This document shows positions 49,948 to 58,215 of a stretch of 64,000 bases of DNA, piece after piece. A program made the translations under genes and the position numbers. Positions within the stretch are counted from its first letter, which is position 1, and each line of letters begins with the position of its first letter. This stretch comes from Aurantimonas coralicida (GTDB lineage Bacteria > Pseudomonadota > Alphaproteobacteria > Rhizobiales > Rhizobiaceae). Where the stretch lies: positions 1 to 64,000 of the forward strand of contig DRFF01000169.1 of the NCBI GenBank assembly GCA_011050685.1, in the 5' to 3' direction. The notes under the pieces were generated by a model. The model searched no databases. It was not told the DNA's origin and saw nothing but the letters and a program-made list of their open reading frames with translations.

Positions 49948-51555
49948 TCAAGCGGCGCTTCCGCCGGCCACTCGTGCTGCCCCAGCGCGCTCGGCCAGGA
50001 AGCGGTGGACAGCGTCGCCGTTCATCGGCTTCGCATAGAAGAATCCCTGCACCTCATCGAGTCCCTCGAGCTTGGCGAAGACCTCCTGACGCTCGTTCTC
50101 GACCCCTTCGAGCACCGTCTCCATGCGCAGAGTCGCCGCCATGCGGACGATGGTGCGCACGATCTCGGCCGTTTCTTCGCCCGATGCCAGTTCCTGGGTG
50201 AACGAGCGATCGATCTTGAGGCGGTCGAAGCGGAACTGCCGGAGATTTCCGAGGCTGGAAAATCCCGTACCGAAATCGTCCATGGTGATCTTGACGCCGA
50301 TTTCGCGGAGTTCGGCGATCATGCGAATGACGGTCGGGGTCGGATCGAGCAGGAGTGATTCCGTCACTTCGAGATCCAGGCGACCTGGCGCAAGGCCGCT
50401 CTCTTCCAACACCTCCCGCACCCGAGGTGCCAATTGCCCATCCTGGAACTGGATCGGCGACAGATTCACCGCGACGCCGATCGGCGCCGCCCAGCTGGCC
50501 GCCGCCGTGCACGCATCGACCAGCACCCGGTTGCCCAAGTGGAAGATCAGCCCGGAACTCTCCGCCGCGGGGATGAATTCGGCGGGCGCCAACTGACCCC
50601 GGCGCGGATGGTTCCAGCGGACAAGCGCCTCGAAACTGCGAATGGCGCCGTCGCGCGCCGCGATGATCGGCTGAAATTGCAGCACGAATTCATTCCGGTC
50701 GAGGCCACGCTTCATCTCGCCGACCAGTTCGGCCTCCGCGTCCTTGGCCTGACGCATCTCGGGCCGGTAAATCTCGAACGCGTTGGCATATTTCGACTTG
50801 GCTCGGTAGAGCGCGATATCAGCCGAGCGCATGACGTCGGACCATGTCCGGCCATCGTCGCCGACACGCGCGATCCCGATGCTGAGTCCGGGCGTTAGCG
50901 GCACATTCTCGAAGTCGATGGTCTGCCCAACGCACGCGATGAGGGTTTTTGCAAAGTCCTCGGCGCCCTCGCCGGGTTGGGGAAAGTGTACGACGAGGAA
51001 TTCGTCGCCGCCGAGACGCACCGGAATATCGTCATCAAGACAGAGCTCGCGCAGTCGTCGACCGACTTCGATCAGGACCAAATCGCCAGCGCGATGACCG
51101 AAGGTGTCGTTGATCTTCTTAAACTTGTCGAGGTCGAGCATGTAGACGAGCGCGCCGCGCTTTTGCCACAACCGGCTCGCGATTCCCTCCTCCAGCCGGC
51201 TGGTCAGATAGGAGCGATTGAACAGCCCTGTCACGGCATCGCAATGGGCCTGCTCGCGCATCAAGGCCTCGGCCTGATGCATCTGCCGAAGCCGATCCTC
51301 CAGCTTGCTTTGGCGGCGGCCGATCTCGAGAAAGACCCGCCCGATCACCAGCGGCGACGACAGCGCTAAGACGTGCATCGCTGTCGCCGTAAAGGTTGCA
51401 CCAAAGCCGGGGGCGAGCCCCTGCCAGCGACGCACCTGCATATCGATCAAAAGTCCGGTGACGGCGAACAGGGTGCCCAGCCCGAGTCCGCAAAGAGTAT
51501 AGGTCCGCTCCAACGGATTCAGGCGGAAATTGTTCAGCGGTTTGAAAAAGAACAC
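49948..51555 (-). CDS. diguanylate cyclase/phosphodiesterase (GGDEF-EAL)
   Basis: The 535-aa protein has two N-terminal membrane helices (about 20-75), a GGDEF domain (about 105-260) with intact RLGGDEF catalytic signature (about 190), and an EAL domain (about 275-520) with FEALVRW and the DDFGTGFSS block. Both signature motifs are intact, so either synthesis or hydrolysis of cyclic di-GMP is possible. No ATG precedes the first helix; GTG 51555 is the likely start. The membrane part may sense a signal but has no recognised sensor fold. Confidence 0.93.
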   Translation of the reverse strand: MFFFKPLNNFRLNPLERTYTLCGLGLGTLFAVTGLLIDMQVRRWQGLAPGFGATFTATAMHVLALSSPLVIGRVFLEIGRRQSKLEDRLRQMHQAEALMREQAHCDAVTGLFNRSYLTSRLEEGIASRLWQKRGALVYMLDLDKFKKINDTFGHRAGDLVLIEVGRRLRELCLDDDIPVRLGGDEFLVVHFPQPGEGAEDFAKTLIACVGQTIDFENVPLTPGLSIGIARVGDDGRTWSDVMRSADIALYRAKSKYANAFEIYRPEMRQAKDAEAELVGEMKRGLDRNEFVLQFQPIIAARDGAIRSFEALVRWNHPRRGQLAPAEFIPAAESSGLIFHLGNRVLVDACTAAASWAAPIGVAVNLSPIQFQDGQLAPRVREVLEESGLAPGRLDLEVTESLLLDPTPTVIRMIAELREIGVKITMDDFGTGFSSLGNLRQFRFDRLKIDRSFTQELASGEETAEIVRTIVRMAATLRMETVLEGVENERQEVFAKLEGLDEVQGFFYAKPMNGDAVHRFLAERAGAARVAGGSAA

Positions 51556-51698
51556 GTCCGCGATCCAGTGTCTCGAAGAGTTGACAGAGCCTTATCCGCA
51601 ATCCGGGGTGGAGTGATACCAATTTAGGTTGTTCTACTTTCGAGCGAATTAACGCCTCGCAGAAAATCGCCCCCGTCCCGGCGAAGAGAGTTTCCGTC

Positions 51699-52502
51699 AT
51701 GTCGTCATATCCATCCCTGATCGCGGCCATCGGCGACGTGCATGGTGCGGCCGGGCTACTTTCGACGCTTCTTCAGGGGCTCGATACGGTCACCGCAGGC
51801 CGTCAGGCGACCATGGAGATCATCTTCCTCGGCGATATCGTCGACAGAGGACCCGACAGTTGCGGCGCCCTCGATCTCGTCGTCGAAGCGATCGCCAACC
51901 ATCCGAAATCCCAACTGCTCATCGGCAATCACGACTGGTGGTTGCTGCAATTTCTTAAAGGTGAACTCGACCGCGACGCGGTCGACAATTGGCTGGACCA
52001 AGGCGGCGCCGCCACTCTCGCCTCCTATGGCGCCGCCCCGGACCGCGACCTCGACGCTATCCGACACCGCATCCTGAAGGATCGACCGGAGCATTTGGAG
52101 CTCCTGTCCGGCGCCGCGACGATCGCGGTCGACGGAAGCTTCGCCTTCGTCCATGCCGGAATCGATCCGCGTCGGCCGATCGACCGGCAGGATCCGCACG
52201 ACTGCCTATGGATCCGCGCGCCCTTCCTCGACCATATCGGACGGCTCAGCCACGTCGTCGTGCATGGCCATCAGCCCCAAAAGGGTGGCCGTCCGGTGGT
52301 TACGGAAAACCGCATCTCGATGGACACCGGCGCCGTCTTCACCGGCCGGCTCTCGGCCGTCGTCATCGAACGGGACAGCGACCAACTGGAGTTTTTCGCT
52401 GCCACCGCAGCGGGTGGCTTCGCGGCCGTCGAGCCGATCCGACTGGATCGGGGGCTCGGTACGGTCCTGGATGCTTCAGCACGTACGGCCGATCGCGTCT
52501 GA
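51699..52502 (+). CDS. calcineurin-like metallophosphoesterase (ApaH/PrpE type)
   Basis: The 267-aa protein has the binuclear metal motifs of PPP-type phosphatases: GDVHG (about 12-16), GDIVDRGPDS (about 46-55), GNHDWW (about 78-83), and the later His in VVHGHQP (about 187). It may act on protein Ser/Thr phosphates or dinucleoside polyphosphates; sequence alone does not decide. It is divergent from the GGDEF-EAL gene. Confidence 0.88.
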   Translation: MSSYPSLIAAIGDVHGAAGLLSTLLQGLDTVTAGRQATMEIIFLGDIVDRGPDSCGALDLVVEAIANHPKSQLLIGNHDWWLLQFLKGELDRDAVDNWLDQGGAATLASYGAAPDRDLDAIRHRILKDRPEHLELLSGAATIAVDGSFAFVHAGIDPRRPIDRQDPHDCLWIRAPFLDHIGRLSHVVVHGHQPQKGGRPVVTENRISMDTGAVFTGRLSAVVIERDSDQLEFFAATAAGGFAAVEPIRLDRGLGTVLDASARTADRV

Positions 52503-52891
52503 TGTCGCCGCACAGGCGTCGTCCCGCCGATATCTCCGGCGGCCGACGCCCAACCGCCGTGGATATCCGCAGGCAAAAAAATGGGCGGCACGAGGCCGCC
52601 CGAATTATGGCTGGAGTATCAGGTCATGAAAAACCCGATGTCCTGCTAATGCGTCAGCTCCGGTTTGGTTGCACTCGTGCCAAAAATAAGTGATCCAGCC
52701 CGACGCGCACGCGCCGGCAATTCAGCCGAGAACCGCGCTCAGGCGCGGCAAAGTCGTTAGCAGACGCAACCAACCGCGCATGGTGGCGTTATCGCAGCGA
52801 ATGCTCTTGCGCCACCGCCCGATCGGCATGACCTAAGTGCCCGGAGCCAGTGTCGGCGCACACCAACAGACGACCGCAGGAGTCCCAGCCC
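52503..52891. other. intergenic region with a minus-strand terminator and a possible small RNA
   Basis: No protein gene is supported in these 389 bp. The notable structure is a leftward-facing intrinsic terminator at 52575-52601 that does not follow any leftward gene. The 80-100 nt to its right (about 52602-52690) could be a small transcript on the minus strand. The right end carries the ribosome binding site for the SOUL-family gene. Confidence 0.5.
52575..52601 (-). terminator. intrinsic terminator facing left with no upstream gene
   Basis: On the minus strand GGGCGGC-CTCGT-GCCGCCC is followed by ATTTTTTT. The stem is 7 bp, all G:C, and the U-tract is seven long. The rightward phosphatase gene ends 73 bp to the left and would meet an A-tract, so the element does not serve it. 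Confidence 0.75.
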
Positions 52892-53908
52892 ATGTTCCGC
52901 GACAAGCCCACCGCCTATGATCGCATTGCCGATGCCCTCAGCGATATCGGCGAGCGCATTGAAGAGCTCGAGGGGCGGGTCGTCGACCGTTTCGATCCCC
53001 GGCCGTCGCGAGCCGAGCGGATGCGCCGATCGATTTCCCGGCACTTGCCGTTCCACACCGAGCCGACGGGCCTGTCGCGCTACATGCCGGACTTTCTGAC
53101 CGGCCTGTCGATGCCGTCCGGCTCCGAGGCCCGCCGCCACGTCCGCTCGCTTCGCGACGACGCCGGTGAGGGAATCGACACAGCGCGCGGTTATCTGAGT
53201 GATTTTCGCCAGCATCTTCCCGATCTGCGCCTGGCCCGCCTTCCGGGTTTTCGCGGCGGAAACCAGCCCCAGCGCGGGATCGACTACCTGCGTGACCGGC
53301 CGGAACTGACCGCGCTTCTCGTGGTAGGCGGTGCCGTCGCGGTCGTCGGCACGGCGTATTTCGTCACCAAGAAGGTACAGGAACACACCGAGGAACCTGA
53401 CTACGACGTGGTCCGCGAGGACGGGGCGATCGAAATCCGCGATTACGATGCGATGATCGTCGCCGAGACCGTCAAGAGCGGCTATCATGAGAAGGCGCGC
53501 CGCATGGGCTTCCAGACGCTCGCCGACTACATTTTCGCCCGCAGCCGCCCCGGCAAGAAGATCAAGATGACGACCCCCGTGACCCAGCAGCTGGCCGAAG
53601 GCGATGGCCGGACCAAGGGCTGGGCCGTGCGCTTCGTCATGCCGAAGAAATTCACCCTCGCCAGCCTCCCCAAGCCGGGCAATGGCGACGTGGCGATCAA
53701 GGAGGTTCAGGCGCGACGCATCGCGGCGATCCGCTTTTCCGGAAACTTCAATGCAACGCTCGCCAGCAAGCACTTGATGAGCCTCTACAATTATCTGGCG
53801 GACAACAATCTGAAGCAGAAGAGCGATCCCGAATACGCCTTCTACAATCCGCCCTGGACCCCCGGCTTCATGAAGCGCAACGAAATCCTGATCGAGATCG
53901 AACGCTGA
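52892..53908 (+). CDS. SOUL-family heme-binding-like protein with N-terminal extension
   Basis: The 338-aa product has a SOUL/HBP domain in the C-terminal half (about 165-338): YDVVREDGAIEIRDYDAMIVAET, KIKMTTPVTQQ and FVMPKKFTLASLP are the family marks. The first 165 residues are unusual: a charged region with an amphipathic coiled-coil start (about 10-35) and one hydrophobic helix near 150 (LLVVGGAVAVVGTAYFV), so the domain is probably membrane-tethered. SOUL proteins bind heme or other hydrophobic ligands. GGAG precedes ATG 52892. A small acidic gene follows 37 nt downstream. Confidence 0.85.
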   Translation: MFRDKPTAYDRIADALSDIGERIEELEGRVVDRFDPRPSRAERMRRSISRHLPFHTEPTGLSRYMPDFLTGLSMPSGSEARRHVRSLRDDAGEGIDTARGYLSDFRQHLPDLRLARLPGFRGGNQPQRGIDYLRDRPELTALLVVGGAVAVVGTAYFVTKKVQEHTEEPDYDVVREDGAIEIRDYDAMIVAETVKSGYHEKARRMGFQTLADYIFARSRPGKKIKMTTPVTQQLAEGDGRTKGWAVRFVMPKKFTLASLPKPGNGDVAIKEVQARRIAAIRFSGNFNATLASKHLMSLYNYLADNNLKQKSDPEYAFYNPPWTPGFMKRNEILIEIER

Positions 53909-53945
53909 GACGCTTGCGCCGCGACGCCAGCCAATGGAGATGACA

Positions 53946-54179
53946 ATGGCACAAGACAATCCTCACAAGACGGCGCCGAAAGGTGGCGACATGCCCGCCG
54001 GAACGACAGATCCCGATATTCTCAGCGAGGATCAAATCGCCTCCGAACGGATGGGCGACAACGCTTTGCAGGCAAAGAACCAGCTGGATCAGCACAACCA
54101 GCGCACGACCCAGGCGGGTGCCAAGCGCGAGCCCGACAAGGACACGCTCGAAGCATTTCGAAAAATGGACGAGAAATAG
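53946..54179 (+). CDS. small hydrophilic 77-aa protein
   Basis: The frame starts at ATG 53946 with GGAG seven bases upstream; an ATG at 53934 would add four residues. The product is polar, with no Cys, signal or membrane segment, and looks intrinsically disordered. It lies 37 nt after the SOUL-family gene and ends 32 bp before a strong terminator, so the two genes form one transcription unit. No family is recognised. Confidence 0.7.
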   Translation: MAQDNPHKTAPKGGDMPAGTTDPDILSEDQIASERMGDNALQAKNQLDQHNQRTTQAGAKREPDKDTLEAFRKMDEK

Positions 54180-54211
54180 GGCCGATTCGGCTGTGACGGA
54201 GAAAATGGCAA

Positions 54212-54245
54212 AAAGGGTTCGCGGATTCTGCGAGCCCTTTTTTTT
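54212..54245 (+). terminator. rho-independent terminator after the SOUL operon
   Basis: AAAGGGTTCGC and GCGAGCCCTTT form an 11-bp stem with one G:U pair and a 7-nt loop, followed by a run of eight T. It ends the SOUL-family and small-protein transcript. Confidence 0.9.
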
Positions 54246-54332
54246 GCGCCGCCCTGTTGCGACTGTTCGCACCTTCGCTGACAGGAGCGGATCGATCTGA
54301 CCGCCACGGCGCGATCCGGGTCCGCTCTCCGG

Positions 54333-54680
54333 TCAGACCTTGATGACGTAGTGCTTCTTGGTCGGCTCGACGACCTTCCATCGGCCCTTGAAGCCGGGGC
54401 GGATGACGAAGCTGTCACCAGCGACGAGCTTGACCGGCTCACAGCCCTCCTCGGTCAGCACCGAAACGCCTTCCAGGATGTGCAGGAACTCCCACTCGGT
54501 ATAGTCGATCTCCCACTCGCCGGCGGTCGATTCCCAGATGCCGGCGTAAAGGCCGTTGCCGTCGTCCTCGATGTTCCAGGTCTTGTTGGCGGGGCGGCCG
54601 CTCTTGATCTTTTCCTTGGCCGGCGCTCCGGTCTCGACGGCAATGCCGTCCTTGTCGAATCTTAGGAAATGCTCGGCCAT
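54333..54680 (-). CDS. cupin-domain protein (Cupin_3 type)
   Basis: The 115-aa protein is a single cupin barrel. The family block WESTAGEWEIDYTEWEFLHILEGVSVLTEEG (about 49-79, noted here in parts as ESTAGEWEID and EFLHILEG) and GDSFVIRPGFKGRWKVVE fit the Cupin_3/DUF861 group, whose members include ureidoglycine aminohydrolase-like proteins. Metal-ligand positions are only partly conserved, so catalysis is uncertain. It stands alone, upstream of the end of metY. Confidence 0.85.
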   Translation of the reverse strand: MAEHFLRFDKDGIAVETGAPAKEKIKSGRPANKTWNIEDDGNGLYAGIWESTAGEWEIDYTEWEFLHILEGVSVLTEEGCEPVKLVAGDSFVIRPGFKGRWKVVEPTKKHYVIKV

Positions 54681-54824
54681 ATCGGATCTTTCAGCAGGAA
54701 GAAGAGATTATCGGACCGGCAGAAATGCGCGGCGGCGCCGCTCGTTCCGTCATTGGCGAGAAAGCCAAAACGGCCGCCTCATGGGCGACCGTTCCAGGTT
54801 TGAGGTCGAAGCCGGCGAACGGGA

Positions 54825-56102
54825 TCAGGTCTTGGCCAGCGCCTGATCGAGATCGGCGATGATGTCGGCAACGGTCTCGATACCGATCGACAGCCGCACC
54901 ACGTCCGGCCCGGCACCGGCGGCGATCTTCTGCTCGTCGGCGAGCTGCTTGTGGGTGGTCGAGGCCGGGTGGATCACCAGCGAGCGCGTATCGCCGATAT
55001 TGGCGAGATGGGAAAACAGCTCCAGCGCCTCGACGAAGGTGACGCCCGCCTCGAAGCCGCCCTTGAGCCCGAAGGTGAAGACCGCCCCAGCCCCGTTGGG
55101 CGCGTATTTTTTCATCATGGCGTGGTTCGGATCGTCTTCGAGACCCGCATAGGACACCCAGCTGACCTTGTCGTGGCCTTTGAGGTGCTGAGCGACCTTG
55201 AGCGCGTTGTCGCAATGGCGCTGCATCCTCAGCGGCAGCGTCTCGATGCCGGTCAGGAGCATGAAGGCGTTGAACGGCGAGATCGCCGGGCCGAGATCGC
55301 GCAGGCCGAGAACCCGGCAGGCGATGGCGAAGGCGAAATTGCCGAAGGTCTCGTGCAGAACGATACCGTTATACTCTTCTCGCGGCTGCGACAGCATCGG
55401 GTAGCGGTCGCTCGCAGACCAGTCGAAGGTGCCGGCGTCGACGATGGCACCGCCCATCGAATTGCCGTGGCCGCCCATGAATTTGGTCAGCGAATGGATG
55501 ACGATGTCGGCCCCGTGTTCGATCGGTCGGCACAGATATGGCGTCGCCATGGTGTTGTCGACGATCAACGGGATGCCGTGCTTCTGGGCGATCGCCGCGA
55601 CCGCCGCGATGTCGACCACGGCGCCAGCTGGATTGGCGAAGGATTCCATGAAGATCGCGCGGGTCTTGTCGGTGATCGCCGCCTCGAAGCTCGACACGTC
55701 GTCCGGGTCTGCCCATTTCACCCGCCAGTCGAACGACTTGAAGGCGTGGCCGAACTGGTTGATCGAGCCGCCATAGAGCTTGCGCGAGGCGACGAACTCG
55801 TCGCCCGGCCGCAGCAGCGCCTGGAAGACGATGAGCTGGGCGGCATGGCCCGACGCCACCGCCAAGGCTGCGGTGCCGCCTTCGAGCGCGGCGACTCGCT
55901 CCTCGAGCACGGCCTGGGTCGGGTTCATGATGCGCGTATAGATATTGCCGAACTGCTGCAGGCCGAACAGCGAGGCGGCATGGTCGACATCGTCGAAGAC
56001 GAAGGAGGTGGTCTGGTAGATCGGGGTCGCGCGCGCGCCCGTCGACGGATCCGGCTGGGCGCCGGCATGGATGGATAGTGTCTCGAACCCCGGTCCGCTC
56101 AT
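54825..56102 (-). CDS. metY: O-acetylhomoserine sulfhydrylase/aminocarboxypropyltransferase
   Basis: The 425-aa PLP enzyme makes homocysteine from O-acetylhomoserine and sulfide. Marks of the Cys/Met metabolism family are YTRIMNPTQAVLEERVA (about 55-71), the GHAAQL segment, VDNTMATPYLCRP (about 181-193) and the PLP lysine K207 in HSLTKFMGG. Length fits MetY (about 430) rather than MetB or MetZ (about 390). It is a single gene with start ATG 56102. Confidence 0.94.
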   Translation of the reverse strand: MSGPGFETLSIHAGAQPDPSTGARATPIYQTTSFVFDDVDHAASLFGLQQFGNIYTRIMNPTQAVLEERVAALEGGTAALAVASGHAAQLIVFQALLRPGDEFVASRKLYGGSINQFGHAFKSFDWRVKWADPDDVSSFEAAITDKTRAIFMESFANPAGAVVDIAAVAAIAQKHGIPLIVDNTMATPYLCRPIEHGADIVIHSLTKFMGGHGNSMGGAIVDAGTFDWSASDRYPMLSQPREEYNGIVLHETFGNFAFAIACRVLGLRDLGPAISPFNAFMLLTGIETLPLRMQRHCDNALKVAQHLKGHDKVSWVSYAGLEDDPNHAMMKKYAPNGAGAVFTFGLKGGFEAGVTFVEALELFSHLANIGDTRSLVIHPASTTHKQLADEQKIAAGAGPDVVRLSIGIETVADIIADLDQALAKT

Positions 56103-56325
56103 TCTTTCGCTCCCTGCGTATCTCGCCGACGGCCGCTCGGCGGCCGGTTCCCGGCATCATGCCGCCGACGGCTTAGCACGGCGCGCGCCAGGGGACGAGA
56201 AACCGTCAACCCGTTTTTCGGCGCGAGCGGGGATATTGTTCTGCGATGAGGCGGTGGGAGCGGCTCCTACACGTTGCCACATATAGCGTCGCATATATTG
56301 TAGCGTCGCTAGCTGGAGAAATTCC

Positions 56326-56775
56326 ATGGCTTATAAGCCGCTGCTGCCGAGCACGGATGACATAAAACTCTGGGGTCGCTTTGTCCGAGTCTACTCTGGG
56401 GCATTTGGCTCTGGCACCCCGCCGGAGGATCCGGATCCCGGGATCGGCATCGACGGCCATCTGTGGATGATGGTCCCCCTCAAAGCGTGGGAAATGCACG
56501 ACCTTATGGCTACGGCTCTGCCGCAAGTTGAAATCGAGCCCGAGAGTCTGGTCGACCAACTGTTCATCCATCTGAAAGGCAATAAGCTCAAGCGAGGCCT
56601 GTTGAGCCGGCCGCGTTGGGGCGGAAGCGTGACTTATCTGGCGGGGCGACTTGAATTTGACGTTGGATTTCTGGCGGCGCGCGAGGTTCGCGTTTTCTTC
56701 GAAAGTTTCGATCGCTGGCGTGCGGGAGAGTGGCCGCTATCAACGAATTTCGACGCCGCATACGAGCGGGCTTAG
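56326..56775 (+). CDS. hypothetical 149-aa protein of the accessory segment
   Basis: ATG 56326 has GGAG seven bases upstream. The product has no signal peptide or membrane helix and is mixed alpha/beta, with many Trp residues (including LWMMVPLKAWEM near residue 46 and PRWGGSVTYLAGRLEFDVGF near 91). Base composition is lower in GC than its neighbours, and no family is recognised. It lies just left of the partial gene duplication and the parDE pair, suggesting it arrived with them. Confidence 0.65.
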   Translation: MAYKPLLPSTDDIKLWGRFVRVYSGAFGSGTPPEDPDPGIGIDGHLWMMVPLKAWEMHDLMATALPQVEIEPESLVDQLFIHLKGNKLKRGLLSRPRWGGSVTYLAGRLEFDVGFLAAREVRVFFESFDRWRAGEWPLSTNFDAAYERA

Positions 56776-56856
56776 CAGATAGGTTAATCAATCAAAGACC
56801 AGTGCAGCCGAGGTATGACAAATGGCGACGCTTGAACGATACGAGAGACTACGCGC

Positions 56857-56980
56857 CCCTACTCCTTACCGCCGCAGGTTCGGCTAAAAACTCTGATACC
56901 CTTGTCCATCACGCGCTTCTTCGACGCGATCCCCCCGCGAATTGATGCCGTTCCAGCCGATCTCGCCGGGCAGACGCGCC
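56857..56980 (-). pseudogene. degenerate duplicate of the 3' end of the CoA-binding gene
   Basis: These 124 bp are clearly related to 57675-57799, the 3' end of the intact CoA-binding protein gene and a few bases beyond. They share an identical 33-base stretch (56938-56970), and the rest is roughly 80 percent similar by eye. Read in frame, the copy gives RLPGEIGWNGINSR and then a one-base insertion shifts the frame and later ends in a stop. There is no upstream part of the gene, so it is a relic flanking the parDE module. Confidence 0.8.
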
Positions 56981-57003
56981 TATGCGATCCTTGGTCAACC
57001 GCC

Positions 57004-57315
57004 TCAGCCCGCGATCAGCGCCTGCCAGTTTCGCCGCACATGGACGACGCGCACAATGAGCAGGTGTCCTGCTTCGGTCCGATAGATGATCCAATGCGAC
57101 CGATGCCGGTAGAGCCGGACGGGCGGCGTGATCTCGGTGCGTTCCCGCGCGATCTCCGGGGTACCCAGAAGCAAGTGAAAGCTGCTCTCGAAGCTCGCCA
57201 CATAGGCTTCGGCCTGGTCGGCCGACCATGTTCGCGCCGTGTAGCGCCAGATGCTGCCGAGGTCGGCCTCCGCCTGTGGCGTCAGCCGGTATTCGGCAAG
57301 CCTACCGGCCGGCAT
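57004..57315 (-). CDS. parE: ParE/RelE-superfamily toxin
   Basis: The 103-aa protein matches ParE: AEYRLTPQAEADLGSIWRYTARTW near the start (about 5-28), then the ITPPVRLYRHRSHWIIYRTEAGHLLIVRVVHVRRNW block, in which the Arg-rich strand and the C-terminal VVHVRRNW are typical. ParE toxins inhibit DNA gyrase. ATG 57315 overlaps the end of parD by 14 nt; a GTG at 57324 is an alternative. Together with the adjacent antitoxin it forms a standard type II module. Confidence 0.92.
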   Translation of the reverse strand: MPAGRLAEYRLTPQAEADLGSIWRYTARTWSADQAEAYVASFESSFHLLLGTPEIARERTEITPPVRLYRHRSHWIIYRTEAGHLLIVRVVHVRRNWQALIAG

Positions 57316-57547
57316 CGTCCTCACGCATCGCCCTGAGGAAGCCTTTGAAGTCGAAAGGCCGGGCAGGCCCGCTTTCTAGACCTTCCGTCACCAGCGCCTG
57401 CAATTCGTCGATCGCGTTCTGGCGGTCCTGGTCCCGTCGGATCAGGTCGCGCACATAGTCGCTCGCGTTGCTGTAGCGGCCGTCTTCCGTCTGACGTTCC
57501 ACCCAGGCCTTCATCGGGTCAGGCAGCGAGACGTTCATTGTGGCCAT
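57302..57547 (-). CDS. parD: ParD-family antitoxin
   Basis: The 81-aa protein has the ribbon-helix-helix N-terminus of ParD (MNVSLPDPMKAWVERQ, about 4-19), then GRYSNASDYVRDLIRRDQ and an acidic C-terminal toxin-binding tail (PFDFKGFLRAMREDD). GGAGG is seven bases before ATG 57547. It likely represses its own promoter with ParE. The order is antitoxin then toxin with overlap. Confidence 0.92.
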   Translation of the reverse strand: MATMNVSLPDPMKAWVERQTEDGRYSNASDYVRDLIRRDQDRQNAIDELQALVTEGLESGPARPFDFKGFLRAMREDDAGR

Positions 57548-57684
57548 GAATGAGCCTCCGAACCAGTGTCAGGAACTTGAAGCAATATGGCAATGATTGT
57601 CAAATATTGCCATCGACGCTTCCTTCTATAACCCGGAAATTCGTTGCGCCACTTCGTCAGATGGACGCCTGACACCCCTCCCCG

Positions 57685-58215
57685 CTACCGCCGCGGGTTC
57701 AGCCCGAAACTCTGGTAGCCCTTGCCCATCACCGGCTTCTTCGACGAGAGCACCCGCGAATTGATGCCGTTCCAGCCGATCTCGCCGGACAGGCGCGCAA
57801 ATTCGATCTTCGGGCAGCGATCCATGACGACGGTGAGCCCGGCGGCTTCCGCCTTCGCCGCCGCGTCCTCATGGCGGATGCCGAGCTGCATCCAGATCAC
57901 CTTGGGCTTCGGATCGAGCGCCAGCGCTTCCTCGACGATCCCCGGCACGGCGTCGGCGCCGCGAAAGATGTCGACCATGTCGATCGGCTCGGGAATGCTC
58001 TTCAGATCGGCGTGGCAGCGCTGGCCGAGCAGATCCTGACCGGCCAGGCCCGGATTGACCGGAATGACGCGGTAGCCTTTGGCCAGCAGGTATTTCAGCA
58101 CGAAATAGGACGGCCGCACGGACTTGGCGCTGGCGCCGACCAGGGCGATGGTCTTCACGCGGTCGAGAATGTCGCGGATCGTCGCGTCGGAATAGGTGAG
58201 CAGGGCGGCGCTCAT
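57685..58215 (-). CDS. CoA-binding domain protein (YccU type)
   Basis: The 176-aa protein is a stand-alone CoA-binding/Rossmann domain: KTIALVGASAKSVRPSYFVLKYLLAKGYRVIPVNPG is the N-terminal nucleotide-binding part (about 21-56, described by its AlaLeuValGlyAlaSer loop), followed by VWMQLGI-like IWMQLGIRHEDAA (about 108) and MDRCPKIEFARL (about 131). Function of such proteins is poorly known. It overlaps the enoyl-CoA hydratase stop by ATGA. Its 3' end is duplicated in degenerate form at 56857-56980. Confidence 0.9.
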   Translation of the reverse strand: MSAALLTYSDATIRDILDRVKTIALVGASAKSVRPSYFVLKYLLAKGYRVIPVNPGLAGQDLLGQRCHADLKSIPEPIDMVDIFRGADAVPGIVEEALALDPKPKVIWMQLGIRHEDAAAKAEAAGLTVVMDRCPKIEFARLSGEIGWNGINSRVLSSKKPVMGKGYQSFGLNPRR

